Shown here: one piece after another, positions 1 through 9,807 of the stretch
Layout of the letters: every line of letters begins with the position of its first letter
How positions within the stretch are numbered: position 1 is the first letter of the stretch
Assembly (NCBI GenBank): GCA_019400425.1
Contig: JAFREE010000005.1
Span: forward strand, 124,001-188,000
DNA length: 64,000 bases
Reading direction: 5' to 3'
Source of the DNA: Hymenochaete sp. R1
Taxonomy: Eukaryota > Basidiomycota > Agaricomycetes > Hymenochaetales > Hymenochaetaceae
Program-made: the position numbers and the translations under genes
Notes under the pieces: generated by a model
What the model was told of the DNA's origin: nothing
Database searches by the model: none
What the model saw: only the letters and a program-made list of their open reading frames with translations

Positions 1-1416
1 CCAACGAGGACAATCTCGCGACGCCTCCAGCTACACCCGCACTGAGTTTCTCGAAGTGAGCGCTAAGTAGAGAGAGGAATGATTGGGAGACGGTGCGTTG
101 GATGATGATACGTTCTGTTGACATGCAGATTTGGCCGGAGTGGAGGAGGGCGCCTTGGGCAATGGCGCGCGCAGCGGTGGGAAGGTCTGCGTCGTCTAGT
201 ACCTGTTACACAGTTCGTTTGATATTCACAATGGCGTTAGCAATGGTTGTTTTCCGAATCGAGTGGTTTATTTCTAGGAGGAGAGAAAATACTGGACGTA
301 CCACAGCAGGTGATTTGCCTCCGAGTTCGAAGACGCATGGTTTAAGATACTTGCCGGCTTCGCTGGCTATGATCCTTCCGACACGGTCGCTCCCAGTAAA
401 CTAAGCATTATTTACTCCATCAGGGACTTGCTATTTTAACAAACATTGGAATTTACGTTGATATGCCTGATGTGTGGATTAGCAATGAGCTCTGACACTA
501 ATGCCGGTGCTGTCTCTCTTGAGGTGGAGATGTAGTTCAGCACACCAGGTGGTAATCCAGCCTGATTGAATCATGAATGTCAATATCAATGCGGTCAATG
601 ATAAATAGACCGGCTCGGAGGTGAAAGGTTTCAGTTGTGAAAGCTCACCTCGTGCAAGAGTTCGATGACCAGTTCCTGGCTCTTTGGACTGAGCTCAGAT
701 GACTTGGCTACGACTGTGTTCCCGCAAATGAGTGCATATATCACTGCACGAAAGGTTAAAACGATAGGTGCGTTCCACGGTGCTATTGCAAGCCTACGGA
801 GTGGCGATGTGGACGAACATTATCAGCTCTCAATCAACACATATGTATATCCAATATACTTACACGGCACCATGTGCTCTACGCTGGACCAAAACCTGGC
901 CTCCTGATGCCGTCGACGAAGGGAACATCTGTCCCTTAATCGAGCTTCCTACCCCTACAGCTTCCACGAGATGGGCTACGGAAGCTTGGACGTTGATTGT
1001 GACCCAGATATCCGTGCAAGACGTCTCTTCTTTCAAAGCTTTGTCAAATTTGGCATACCATTCCTTGTTCTGAACGAGGGAGATAGCTTTGAGAAAAATG
1101 ATTTGCTTCTCAAGGAGAGGAGTCTTCTCCCATGTGTCGAAGGCTTTTGCGGCTGCTTCGGCTGCTTCCTAGATAAGGGGAATTTTTAATTGCTTGTTGT
1201 ATAAGATTACAATGCCGAATACCACCATACCTTGCAGTCTTGAGATGATGCTGATGCAGCTGTACCGGTAATTTGGCCGGTCAAAGCGTTTCGAACATCG
1301 AAGGTAGCGCCATCGCTTGCCAACCTCCTTTCTCCGTTTATCCAAAGAGGTGTAGGAGTCACACTAGTAAACGACATCTTGAAGGGAAGAGGAAAAGCCG
1401 TATCGAAGGTCGTCAT
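1..1416 (-). CDS. Aldehyde dehydrogenase, NAD(P)-dependent (partial, C-terminus beyond left edge)
   Basis: Oxidises an aldehyde to the acid. I read exons 1416..1231, 1168..864, 793..649, 561..457, 400..302 and 202..<1, all joining in frame. Visible family marks are WINGERR and [11 protein letters not shown] near the N-terminus, the PWNAP segment with the oxyanion Asn, FTGSDRVG (cofactor-site loop), [10 protein letters not shown] with the general-base Glu, and [11 protein letters not shown] with the catalytic Cys at about residue 306, close to the usual 302. The context around the Cys resembles the salicylaldehyde/vanillin dehydrogenase branch, but substrate cannot be set from sequence. Two candidate starts exist: ATG at 1416 and ATG at 1377. 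The second gives a length nearer to the family. The C-terminal third is missing because the window ends. Confidence 0.9.
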
Positions 1417-2474
1417 CGAAAAGTTGCAGCTTTAATATCAAACCAAATGATTTCTTGGAGATTTCACATGACCCCAAGCTTGAATTAGAGCAAGTGAATC
1501 GAGACAGGACCGGTGGGAATGTTCTATTCCATCCACTTACGATGATCGTGAAGGCGTGTCCACAATTCCGCGATTCATGGATAGTTCCTGCCTCTGCTCA
1601 TAAGTGTTCATCGTGGCTTGCGTCTAAGAAAGAGGCGGAAGATTGAAAGTGAAATTGATGGATTTGGTCGCGTCCAGGCGTCGATCCTTTAGTTAACCCA
1701 TTTAGTCGCTGTGGGTCCGTTCTTTCTTTCTTTTCTTTCTATCTCCCATAGCATTGCCTCATCACTGGCAACTCTTGGATAGCGAGGAAGACAGTTTCAT
1801 ACATCTCTATCATACCACTGGCATACGGTATGATTTTGGGATGTTTCGGTCCATCCGTTCCGCGTCATCGACCTTGTTCTCGTGCCAGGACAAGCATCAA
1901 GTCACATTGAAATGATGCTCCTGCCATGAACATTGGCATGCGATCCAGGAGCCAACTCGCGGGTATTCCTCGTCGCAATCGAGGCCAAGGCCAATGCCAA
2001 TGCCAAAGGAATTAGGAATCGTACTCCTAACCCCCACCATCAACGTTACGTTACGCAGCTGTATATGACTGGCCCCCGGTCCCACCAATGGACCATCGCG
2101 GGACTCGCGGCGTTTAGGACTACTCAGGGCTTCTTGCCCTTAGAGATTCTCGCGACATAGCAGACACCTATCCGATTAAGAGGCTTGGTTCGCGAGTGTG
2201 TCTCAGAGATGCGCCTAACACTGAATGGTTTTGTGACGGTCGGCTTGCCGACGACACCATCGTCTAGGTATCTGCCTCAGCGGGACTGCCAGTGGACGTT
2301 CAAGCTTGTATTGAACGTGCGGAAAGTTCAATCCTGATGCTCTCGCCTTCAGTCTGGAAGAGGGCCGAGCAAGATGTACCCAGTGTCAATATGATCTTGG
2401 AGCTCCCATCATAAAAGTAACGCGTAATGATAAATGTGCAAAGAAGGACATCTCTCTTTTCTACTTTGTTGTCT
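1417..2474. other. Intergenic, no gene recognised
   Basis: This is the upstream region of the aldehyde dehydrogenase and the downstream side of the orphan ORF. Only short open frames are present, none with recognisable domains or consistent splice sites. A short pyrimidine run lies near 1720-1745. Confidence 0.5.
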
Positions 2475-3455
2475 TTATGCATTAATACTATCGAATATAA
2501 TAGCCAATTTTGGCCTTAGAGTATCACGACGCTGCCTCCATTGCTCCATTTCACTTATCTTTTTCTGTGTCTCCTTGTACTGTTCATCATCGCTCGGAAC
2601 ATTCGCCCATCCTTCGCTAATAGACTTCTCCTGCTTAGCCGCAAAAATGGCGTGGAAAATTCCGGAGACGATGGCAGGAAGATTCAGAAGCTCCTTCACA
2701 GGGGATTCTTCGATCCGCAGAGTTCCTGCACGATGAGTCTCGATTAAGTTCATATCGCCTACGATATTGGTATGCGTGCTTTTGAAAGTGTAAATGGACT
2801 CCCTGATCTTTGACAGTTCATTCTCCCCTTTGATCCCTTTTTCACCATTTACACAATCTAATTTGAACTGATAAAATCTGGAATCGTCGCCACACGTCTT
2901 GTCCCGCACAAGCCACTCTTGAGCGAGAACCAGAATATTAGTAGACGCATCCCCGAACTGATTGTCGTGTCCAGCAAGGAAAGAGCTTCCCGCGATAACC
3001 TTTGGGAGTAATGCGAGAACACGGACCAAAGTCTTTTCTCTTTCAACGCGAAGGGGTTTGGGAACGGCTGAACCACCGACCGTGCTTTCCTTTATGCCCC
3101 TGACAGCCTTCTCAATCTGGATGAGATACTTGCAATGGTTCGCCAAGAGCTCGACGGCGTGCTCATAGGTCCATCCTGCCGTTTTGGTCCCATGGTGATA
3201 CTTCTTGTCGCGGAGCTCCCTTCTGAATTTTATCCAGTCCGGAAGACCACCGGGAACACCGTCCATATTCTTCTTCGAATAGGAATCCAAGTCGAAGAGA
3301 CCCACAGAAGATGTGTGCGCAAGTGCGTTGGTGATGGCCTTAGACGAGTAAACTGAGTGGTCGATGTCCTTGTACTCCTCTGTAGATGGACGGGATCGAC
3401 TAGCTTTAGGCTCACCCTCGGGGCCCTCGGTTGCACGACGCTTGCTACTAGACAT
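2475..3455 (-). CDS. Orphan hypothetical protein, intronless, 326 aa
   Basis: A single uninterrupted frame from ATG at 3455 to a stop at 2475. I do not recognise the family. The N-terminus is basic and Ser/Arg-rich (MSSSKRRATEG). The rest looks like a soluble helical protein, with a Lys/Glu-rich C-terminal helix (EQYKETQKKISEMEQW) that could be a coiled coil. No signal peptide or obvious membrane segment is seen. A good TATA element lies about 60 nt upstream of the ATG. The absence of introns is unusual here, since all other confident protein-coding genes in the window have at least one. It could be a lineage-specific gene or a retro-derived copy. No function is proposed. Confidence 0.6.
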   Translation of the reverse strand: MSSSKRRATEGPEGEPKASRSRPSTEEYKDIDHSVYSSKAITNALAHTSSVGLFDLDSYSKKNMDGVPGGLPDWIKFRRELRDKKYHHGTKTAGWTYEHAVELLANHCKYLIQIEKAVRGIKESTVGGSAVPKPLRVEREKTLVRVLALLPKVIAGSSFLAGHDNQFGDASTNILVLAQEWLVRDKTCGDDSRFYQFKLDCVNGEKGIKGENELSKIRESIYTFKSTHTNIVGDMNLIETHRAGTLRIEESPVKELLNLPAIVSGIFHAIFAAKQEKSISEGWANVPSDDEQYKETQKKISEMEQWRQRRDTLRPKLAIIFDSINA

Positions 3456-3514
3456 TGTCGTAGACGAGAGAGTATGTAGTGGTGAGGATAAGAAAAGTCC
3501 AAAATATTGGCAGG

Positions 3515-3521
3515 TTTTATA
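3515..3521 (-). promoter_or_regulatory. TATA box of the orphan ORF
   Basis: Reads TATAAAA on the minus strand, about 60 nt before the ATG at 3455. The spacing suits a fungal TATA promoter with a short leader. Confidence 0.45.
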
Positions 3522-5134
3522 CCCAAGGTTCCTTATCTCTTTTTAGACTTATTGTTTGTTGGCGCGTTCGCCACAGGTGCATTGTGGAGCATACAAGTGT
3601 CGGGCCATTACGTGTGACCTTCATTTTGTAAGTACCCTCCTTTGCTCAGAAAGGAGCTTGTACGTATTTAGCGGAAAGGCAAATCCTAGCCATGGTTATT
3701 AGTTATGACTGAACGAGTATTTCATTTTGTTCTGGAGCACACTCTGACCAAGTGAAACCGATTTTATAGCGAATTGACCCACAGTGCTAGCAATAGCAAA
3801 AATCTGGCTTACTTAGCTTTCTGAAAGGAACACTATCAGTAAATGCTTATCACACTTTGTGAATTGGAACGTACCTGGCCCATTTCCTAGAATGGAGAGG
3901 CACCTCAGTTTGTGCAAAGCTCATTTCATACTTTCTGATCGCATAGTTGCTTCTATGCGTGAATAAACGAAAAGTCGCGCCAGTTGACTTGGGTTAAAAT
4001 AAAGGCTGAAAAAAATAAGGAAAACTTATGATCAATGCACCTCAGTACAGATGTAGGGAATCGACGTACGTATAATGACGACTCAGAAGAGATTGTCAGT
4101 GATTATGTGGCACGTACTGTGAGTCTTTGAACGGTTCTCGCACTTTGCACCGTAGCGTCATGGATGCATACTACTTAGTTGGAAGACACTTTGTGTCTCT
4201 CAAGTAGATACCCCATACGCATGACGACCAGGCTTTACCTTCTCCCATTTGCCACATTAATCAACTTCTCGCTTAGTTTACGATGGGCATATTGAATGCT
4301 GTGATGTGGAAAGCTCATCACGACGAGGATAAGGTTCGCACCGTTGCATGCGGCTAGACGTTACTGTGGCCAAGGGACAGGCTAGATTTAGCTGGAAGGT
4401 GCCTATGAAAACTGGCGAAAGTGAGGTAAAATGGGCTTGCAATGCGCGCTCCCTTGCATCGAAGGTTAATAGAGGCCAGAGGGCCGAAGGGGGCATGCAC
4501 CCAGCTTCTACATTCGCTATTTCTTGCACTCCTCTTCCCAGACCAAGAAACTTCACTGCGAACGGCAATGTCAACAACACTGATGAGAAAAGAAAAGGCA
4601 GTCGCCAGTTATATTTCGAAAGTACCACCAGATGGGCACCAACTTCTGCAGATTCAGCTCTTTGAATGGATCGTCTCGGACAGTTATCTTGTAGTCCTAG
4701 CCCTAGCCCGAGACCTAATTAACACTCAATTTTCGCCGACCTAATATAGACCAAGTAAGTGATCTATCGTATCAAACCAGTCACCATCACTGACCTCAAG
4801 CCCGTCATTAATTCTTTACCGAGATCCTCTTTAGATCCTCCAAACCTTGTCAGAGGCTTCCTTGAGCCTCGGAGACCGATATGGACCTCTGATAGGGATC
4901 TGATAGATTTTTTTTCACATGAACCCGTCACTTGATACCGCAAAAGCTTCGTTCGGACCGAGTATGACGACACACCGGTGGCCACAGATTCAGGCAGATA
5001 CAAATGCATCCGATTGAATGTACAGTTCTGCATCCATAAACTCGTTCTCTCACCATACCCTCTTGGGCACTAACACCTAAGCAGTAGCATCAACGACTAG
5101 CCCCTCGGGCCATATCATACACAAGGTCACTTAC
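3522..5134. other. Intergenic, no gene recognised
   Basis: About 1.6 kb with only short overlapping frames on both strands (for example near 4278-4744) and no recognisable protein or RNA. It holds the upstream regions of the orphan ORF (minus) and the zinc alcohol dehydrogenase (plus). Confidence 0.45.
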
Positions 5135-6567
5135 ATGGCAGACATACCCCAAACAATGAAAGGTCAATATTCTTTCAACTCTCCGCCAATCCTTCTCTGA
5201 CAGACGCATCCATAAACCGTTCTTTTCAATCTAAACCACCTCCCCGGGACCAACGCTAATACCTATCCCACCACAGGCGTCTACCTCCAAGGCTCACGCA
5301 AGTGCGAGATTAGATCCGTTCCCGTACCTCAACCAGGACCTAACCAAGTCCTCCTTCAAACGCGCGCATCGGCGCTATGCGGTTCTGATCTCCGTTCGAT
5401 CTATCGTCCCGCCGTACACAAGACAGGCGCAGAAGGGTATTTGCACGTCATAGCTGGCCATGAACCGTGCGGAGTGATCGTGAAGCGCGGTGAAGGAGTT
5501 TTGGACGTGTGAGCGAAAATTATTCGAGTACTCATTTAAGAAAATGGACTAAATTTGAATGTCGATTTACTTTTTTGTGGATAGATGGGAGGAAGGAACG
5601 AGAGTCGCCGTGTATCATATCCAGGGATGCGGATCGTGCCATCACTGTCGAATGGGCTATTATATCTCTTGTGAGGAACCGCAGCGCAGAGCATACGGCT
5701 GGCAGCGAGATGGTGGACATGGTAAGCCGCGTCTTAGAATTCGAGCTCTATCCTAGATTCAAAGCACCATCTCGTAGGCGAATACATTCTCGTCGACGCT
5801 CAATCTCTCGTTCGCCTCCCAGAGCCCCTCACATATCTCGATGGAGCTATTGTCGCTTGCGGGGGCGGAACGGCGTATGCAGCCGTATGCCATCGCGCTC
5901 AAGTTTCCGGAAAGGACAGAGTTCTGGTTACTGGGCTCGGACCTGTCGGCTTGATTGCTTCTCTCCTAGCACAAAAGTTGGGAGCCAAAGTCGTTGGTGT
6001 CGAATACGACCCGGATCGAGTCGCATTTGCGAAAAGCGTTGGGATTGAGGCGATCGAATGCTCGAAGGATTCGGAAGGGGCGTTTGACAAAGACCTAAAG
6101 GCCGTCAAAGACTGGACGGGCAGTGAAGGCCCGAATGTCGTGATCGATTGCTCCGGTTCCGCAACAGCACGATTGCTTGGGCTCACGGCTGCCGCTTGCT
6201 GGGGACGGATCGTTTTCGTGGGAGAAGGCGGACGCGTCGACTTTGACGTCTCGCAGGTCGTCATACACAAGAATCTCACGATACATGGAAGTTGGGTTTG
6301 TTCGATAGGGCAGATGGAAGAACTCGTGGAACGGCTTGTTTGGTGGAATCTTCATCCTGAGGTACGCGAGATTCGATCCAACTTGACCAATATATAAAAA
6401 TTGAAGTCTGCGTCTGCATCGAGGTCACTGTCACGAATACATTCGAGATTGACGAAGGAGAAAAGGCATACCAAATGTTCGATAGCGGGAAGACAGGAAA
6501 GTGTGCCATCCTTTATCAAGGCGAGAAACAAGTATACCGTGCACCCTTAGGCGGGGAGAACGATTAA
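5135..6567 (+). CDS. Zinc-dependent medium-chain alcohol dehydrogenase (MDR family)
   Basis: Exons 5135..5162, 5277..5508, 5585..5721, 5778..6361 and 6424..6567 give 374 aa, the usual MDR length. The N-terminal GroES-like domain carries the catalytic zinc ligands in ALCGSD and AGHEP. The structural zinc site is complete, with four Cys in [16 protein letters not shown]. The Rossmann domain starts at about residue 170 with TGLGPVGL, followed by an acidic residue after the second strand (GVEYDPDR), which suggests NAD rather than NADP. The nearest recognised group is the threonine-dehydrogenase-like MDRs, but the substrate is unknown. The start at 5135 opens a 9-codon first exon that leads into MKGVYLQG, a common MDR beginning. 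Confidence 0.88.
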
Positions 6568-6763
6568 AAGGTCCAGCGAGGGAATTGCGAGTCCCAAACT
6601 CTTGTCAGACCTGTAACGAATTTCCCTCGTTCGTCCCGTCCAGCAGCTCCCGCACAATCAGGGAAACCTAAATTGGTTAAAATGAAAGTTTTTAAAAACC
6701 ATGTAGTATTTTTGCGTGCATAAATCTAACTTACTCTGCATTTTCCGAGGCAAAATTTCTGAA

Positions 6764-7804
6764 TCAGCGATGAATCACCAAGCTCTTCCACTGCTGCTTT
6801 CTTTGCTGAAATGGACTTATTGCTGTTCAGGTGGATACGAGCGCTGATTTTGAAATAAAGAGCACTTACTGGGCTCTCTTTCTTGTGTTTCAAGGCATCA
6901 TACAAATGCATCGAAACGGAGAACGATGCAGACTCTACGCCTTGGTTAGCCAGGACTCTTCAGTTTGGGGAGTGTTGTTACCTTCATCTTTCAGCGGCCG
7001 AAGTTGGGCGTCGATGGCATTGAGTTTCCGCAACATCGAGCGGACCTGGGCTAAAGTTACAGAATCGTCCAGTTTCGGATCGATTTCTCCGGCGTCAACA
7101 AAACAAAAACTGAAGGTCTCTTTCACTGCGTCATGCTCATGTACTGAGATGACGAGTCGTTCCAAAGAGTTCTGGTCAAATCGATAAGTTTTCTCCCGTC
7201 CGCTCTTAAAATTCAAAACTCGTACCTCTAAAAGTTCACTGGCTATAGAGTTTAGCACATTCGAAATATACTCCTGAATTATTTTCTCGGTGCACTGAAA
7301 AACGGGTATCCCGAGTTTCAGTCGTCGAGAGAAAAGCTCGGAGGGATAGACCTGCCGAATATACAAAATCTGATGGAGTGCGACCTCGACTGATGTTGTA
7401 TTCAGAGAAAATACAGGGCTATGGAGACGGACCACTCACGGAAAGCCAATAGATGAGAAATAACCACTGTTCAAATAAGCATTAATTTATTCGTATTGCT
7501 CCGAGCGAAATAAAGCCACCTAAGTCTTTTGCATCGCCCGATTCGCCTTCGGCGAAAGCGTTTTGGAGAGGCGAAGAAGGTTCATCTTCCACGTCCACTC
7601 CGCCTGAGTTTTCCTTGATATCGCAACCTGGAGGTGATGAATGTAAGAGGCAGCAGAAATGCTAATGAGAGACACGGAAGAGCTACGTGAAGGTGGTGTC
7701 TTCGCATATAATTCCTCCTCGTCGACATCCCCGTACTCCAGCGAGGAAGAATCAAGGTCAAACGAGGCTTCAACAACCTCGTCTATGTTTGCAGCCATTG
7801 TCAT
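6764..7804 (-). CDS. REV7: Rev7/Mad2B-like HORMA-domain protein
   Basis: Exons 7804..7727, 7661..7520, 7466..7440, 7389..6982, 6940..6870 and 6805..6764 join in frame to 255 aa. The HORMA core starts at about residue 75. Its FLEVALHQILYIRQVYP closely matches the Rev7 helix FLEVAVHLILYVREVYP, followed by LFSRRLKLGIPVFQC and EYISNVLNSI. Rev7 is the HORMA subunit of DNA polymerase zeta in translesion synthesis and also acts as a REV1 adaptor. Two ends are uncertain. The acidic N-terminal extension of about 70 residues depends on a weak GTCGAC donor, and the last exon is only 14 codons. The core is about 180 residues, a little short of the human protein at the C-terminal safety-belt end. A 27-nt microexon carries the beginning of the diagnostic helix. 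Confidence 0.78.
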
Positions 7805-7996
7805 TCGTCGTGGCAAGCTTGTCCAATGTAGTGGCGAAAGAGCAAGTATGTGATATGTAGTGGGTGTAAGTAGCCGAGCTGACGGTGTTAGTGTTGAACG
7901 CGTTTTAGGTTTAGGTTTCCCACGGCCAGTATACTCCCCAATGAGCAGCGCATACAGCCAACTTCTTGCTAGTCAGTTGCTTACACTCCTTTCGTC
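7805..7996. promoter_or_regulatory. Bidirectional promoter region, REV7 / HPM1
   Basis: About 190 bp separate the two divergent ATGs (7804 minus, 7997 plus), so the two promoters must overlap. I see no clear TATA box. Confidence 0.5.
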
Positions 7997-9807
7997 ATGT
8001 TTAAATTCAATTTTTCCGAGGAAGACGACGGCACCAAGGTCACAAATACACAGCTAGACACCGACAATGTGTCTAGTGCAGCACCAGCCTCGTTCAGCCC
8101 AGCCGACTCGGAGTTCCATATTTGCGCTACGCATAGCACCGAACGCACGACCTACACAGAACTCGATTTCGCCGACCTGGTAAGCTTAATCCAAATACAC
8201 CTTTACTAGTCCAATTCCCTGATCTCTAACCCACCGAATTTGCGGGAAAAAACGCGACCTCGTATCGAAAAGCCAGTCAAGCGCTCTCCCACCTATCCTC
8301 TCCTATTCGCCCATCACTGTCCCTTTATCCTCACCCGCACCCACCTCTATCGCCAGCACCCAAGCCTCAACACAAAAGCCAGCAATCACTTTGCCGCGAA
8401 GAGACCTCTTTGACGCACGATATCAGCTCATATCTGATGATAGCAATAGTAGCAGAGATGACCTCAACGTCGGCGCCAACGCAAAGGATATTTTAGACAA
8501 GGGCATAGCTGGAAAGAAGGCACTTGACCACTCTACTGCCGGTAGCAAAGGAAGTGGAAGTGGGAGTGCGGACGAGCTCAGCTTCTTTGATAATCCGACC
8601 GACCTCGTCCCAGGCGTGTACGAAGGCGGTCTCAAGACATGGGAATGCGCACTCAGCCTCGTCGAATGCCTATCCTCGTTCCTCCATTCCCAAGAATTGA
8701 AGGACGAAAAGGGAACTCAGGGGAGGAAAAGAAATGATTCTTGGACTCGTGGAAAACGGATTCTGGAGGTGTGTGTATGATGTTGATGCTGATTTCTTTG
8801 GGTGCTTATGTTCATCTAATGTGATGTGAGGAATTAGATTGGATGCGGAACGGCTCTTCCGAGCATGTTCTTACTCTTTTCTCTCTTCTCAAGTATTGCA
8901 GAAGCAGAATCTGATATAGAAGAAGCTTATGAAGAGTCTACAGAAATAGTTATGGACGTCGGGATAGAGTCGACGACGGCAACGGAGACGGTGATTGTAC
9001 TGCAAGACTATAATGCCCTCGTCCTTCGACTCATCACCTTCCCCAACGTGCTTCTGACCTGGTGTGCGTTCAAATGACCTTTGTAGCAACCTTTTCCCCG
9101 GTAAGGCTGACAAGAAAATGATAATAGATGCATCGCCGCTCGCAGATTCATTCCGCTCCCAACACCACCCTTCCAAAACAAATGACATCGACGACGACGA
9201 TACAAAACCGTTCAACATCCACGAACCCGGCGATCTCCCTATAACGCTTTCCCTCCTCACGGCTTTCCGCGTATCTCTTGCTCGCCACAATATCTCTATT
9301 CGTTTCATCGCGGGCTCGTGGGACGCTCTCCTTGACTCAGCGTCAGAGGGCAGCACGTTACCTCAGGATGGGCGAAAAGAGATGGAGACGACTCAATCGC
9401 CAACGTGGTTCGGAAGGTCAAGGCATTTTGATGTGATCCTCACGTCAGAGACAATATACCAGCCTTTGAGCCTCCCAACTCTCGTTGAGCTTCTCAAAAT
9501 CACATCGCAGGAAGGTCATGGTCAGGCAGAGATGAAGAACTCGTGCTCCAACTTCGAAGGGATATTGGTGGAAAGAGGTCTGGACGATCTCACGCTGGAA
9601 AGTAATGGGTCATCGCTTGATTCGCATAAGCTACCCGGTGCAGGAGGATCGTTGTGCTTCGTCGCTGCGAAGGTAGTTTACTTTGGCGTTGGCGGTGGTG
9701 TCGTGGAATTTGAACGTGCCGTCCGCGAAAAAGGTGGGAAGTCTATTGATATCTTGCATCATAGGACGGGAGTTGGACGAAAAGTTATGCAAATCACTTG
9801 GACGTGA
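7997..9807 (+). CDS. HPM1: Protein-histidine N-methyltransferase, Hpm1/METTL18 family
   Basis: Exons 7997..8179, 8277..8768, 8838..9063 and 9128..9807 give about 526 aa. Family marks in order: MFKFNF start, YSPITVPLS, LPRRDLFDARYQLI, DLVPGVYEGGLKTWEC, the SAM-binding GKRILEIGCGTALPS split by an intron, LQDYNALVLRLITFPN and LLTWY. Next come RFIAGSW and DVILTSETIYQ, with AKVVYFGVGGG near the end. The yeast enzyme methylates one histidine of ribosomal protein uL3 (Rpl3), affecting ribosome assembly and translation. The fold is a seven-strand SAM methyltransferase. The first donor is GTAAGC, and the third intron is needed to make TWY. The protein is longer than yeast Hpm1 because of Ser/Gly- and Asp-rich inserts. 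Confidence 0.92.
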
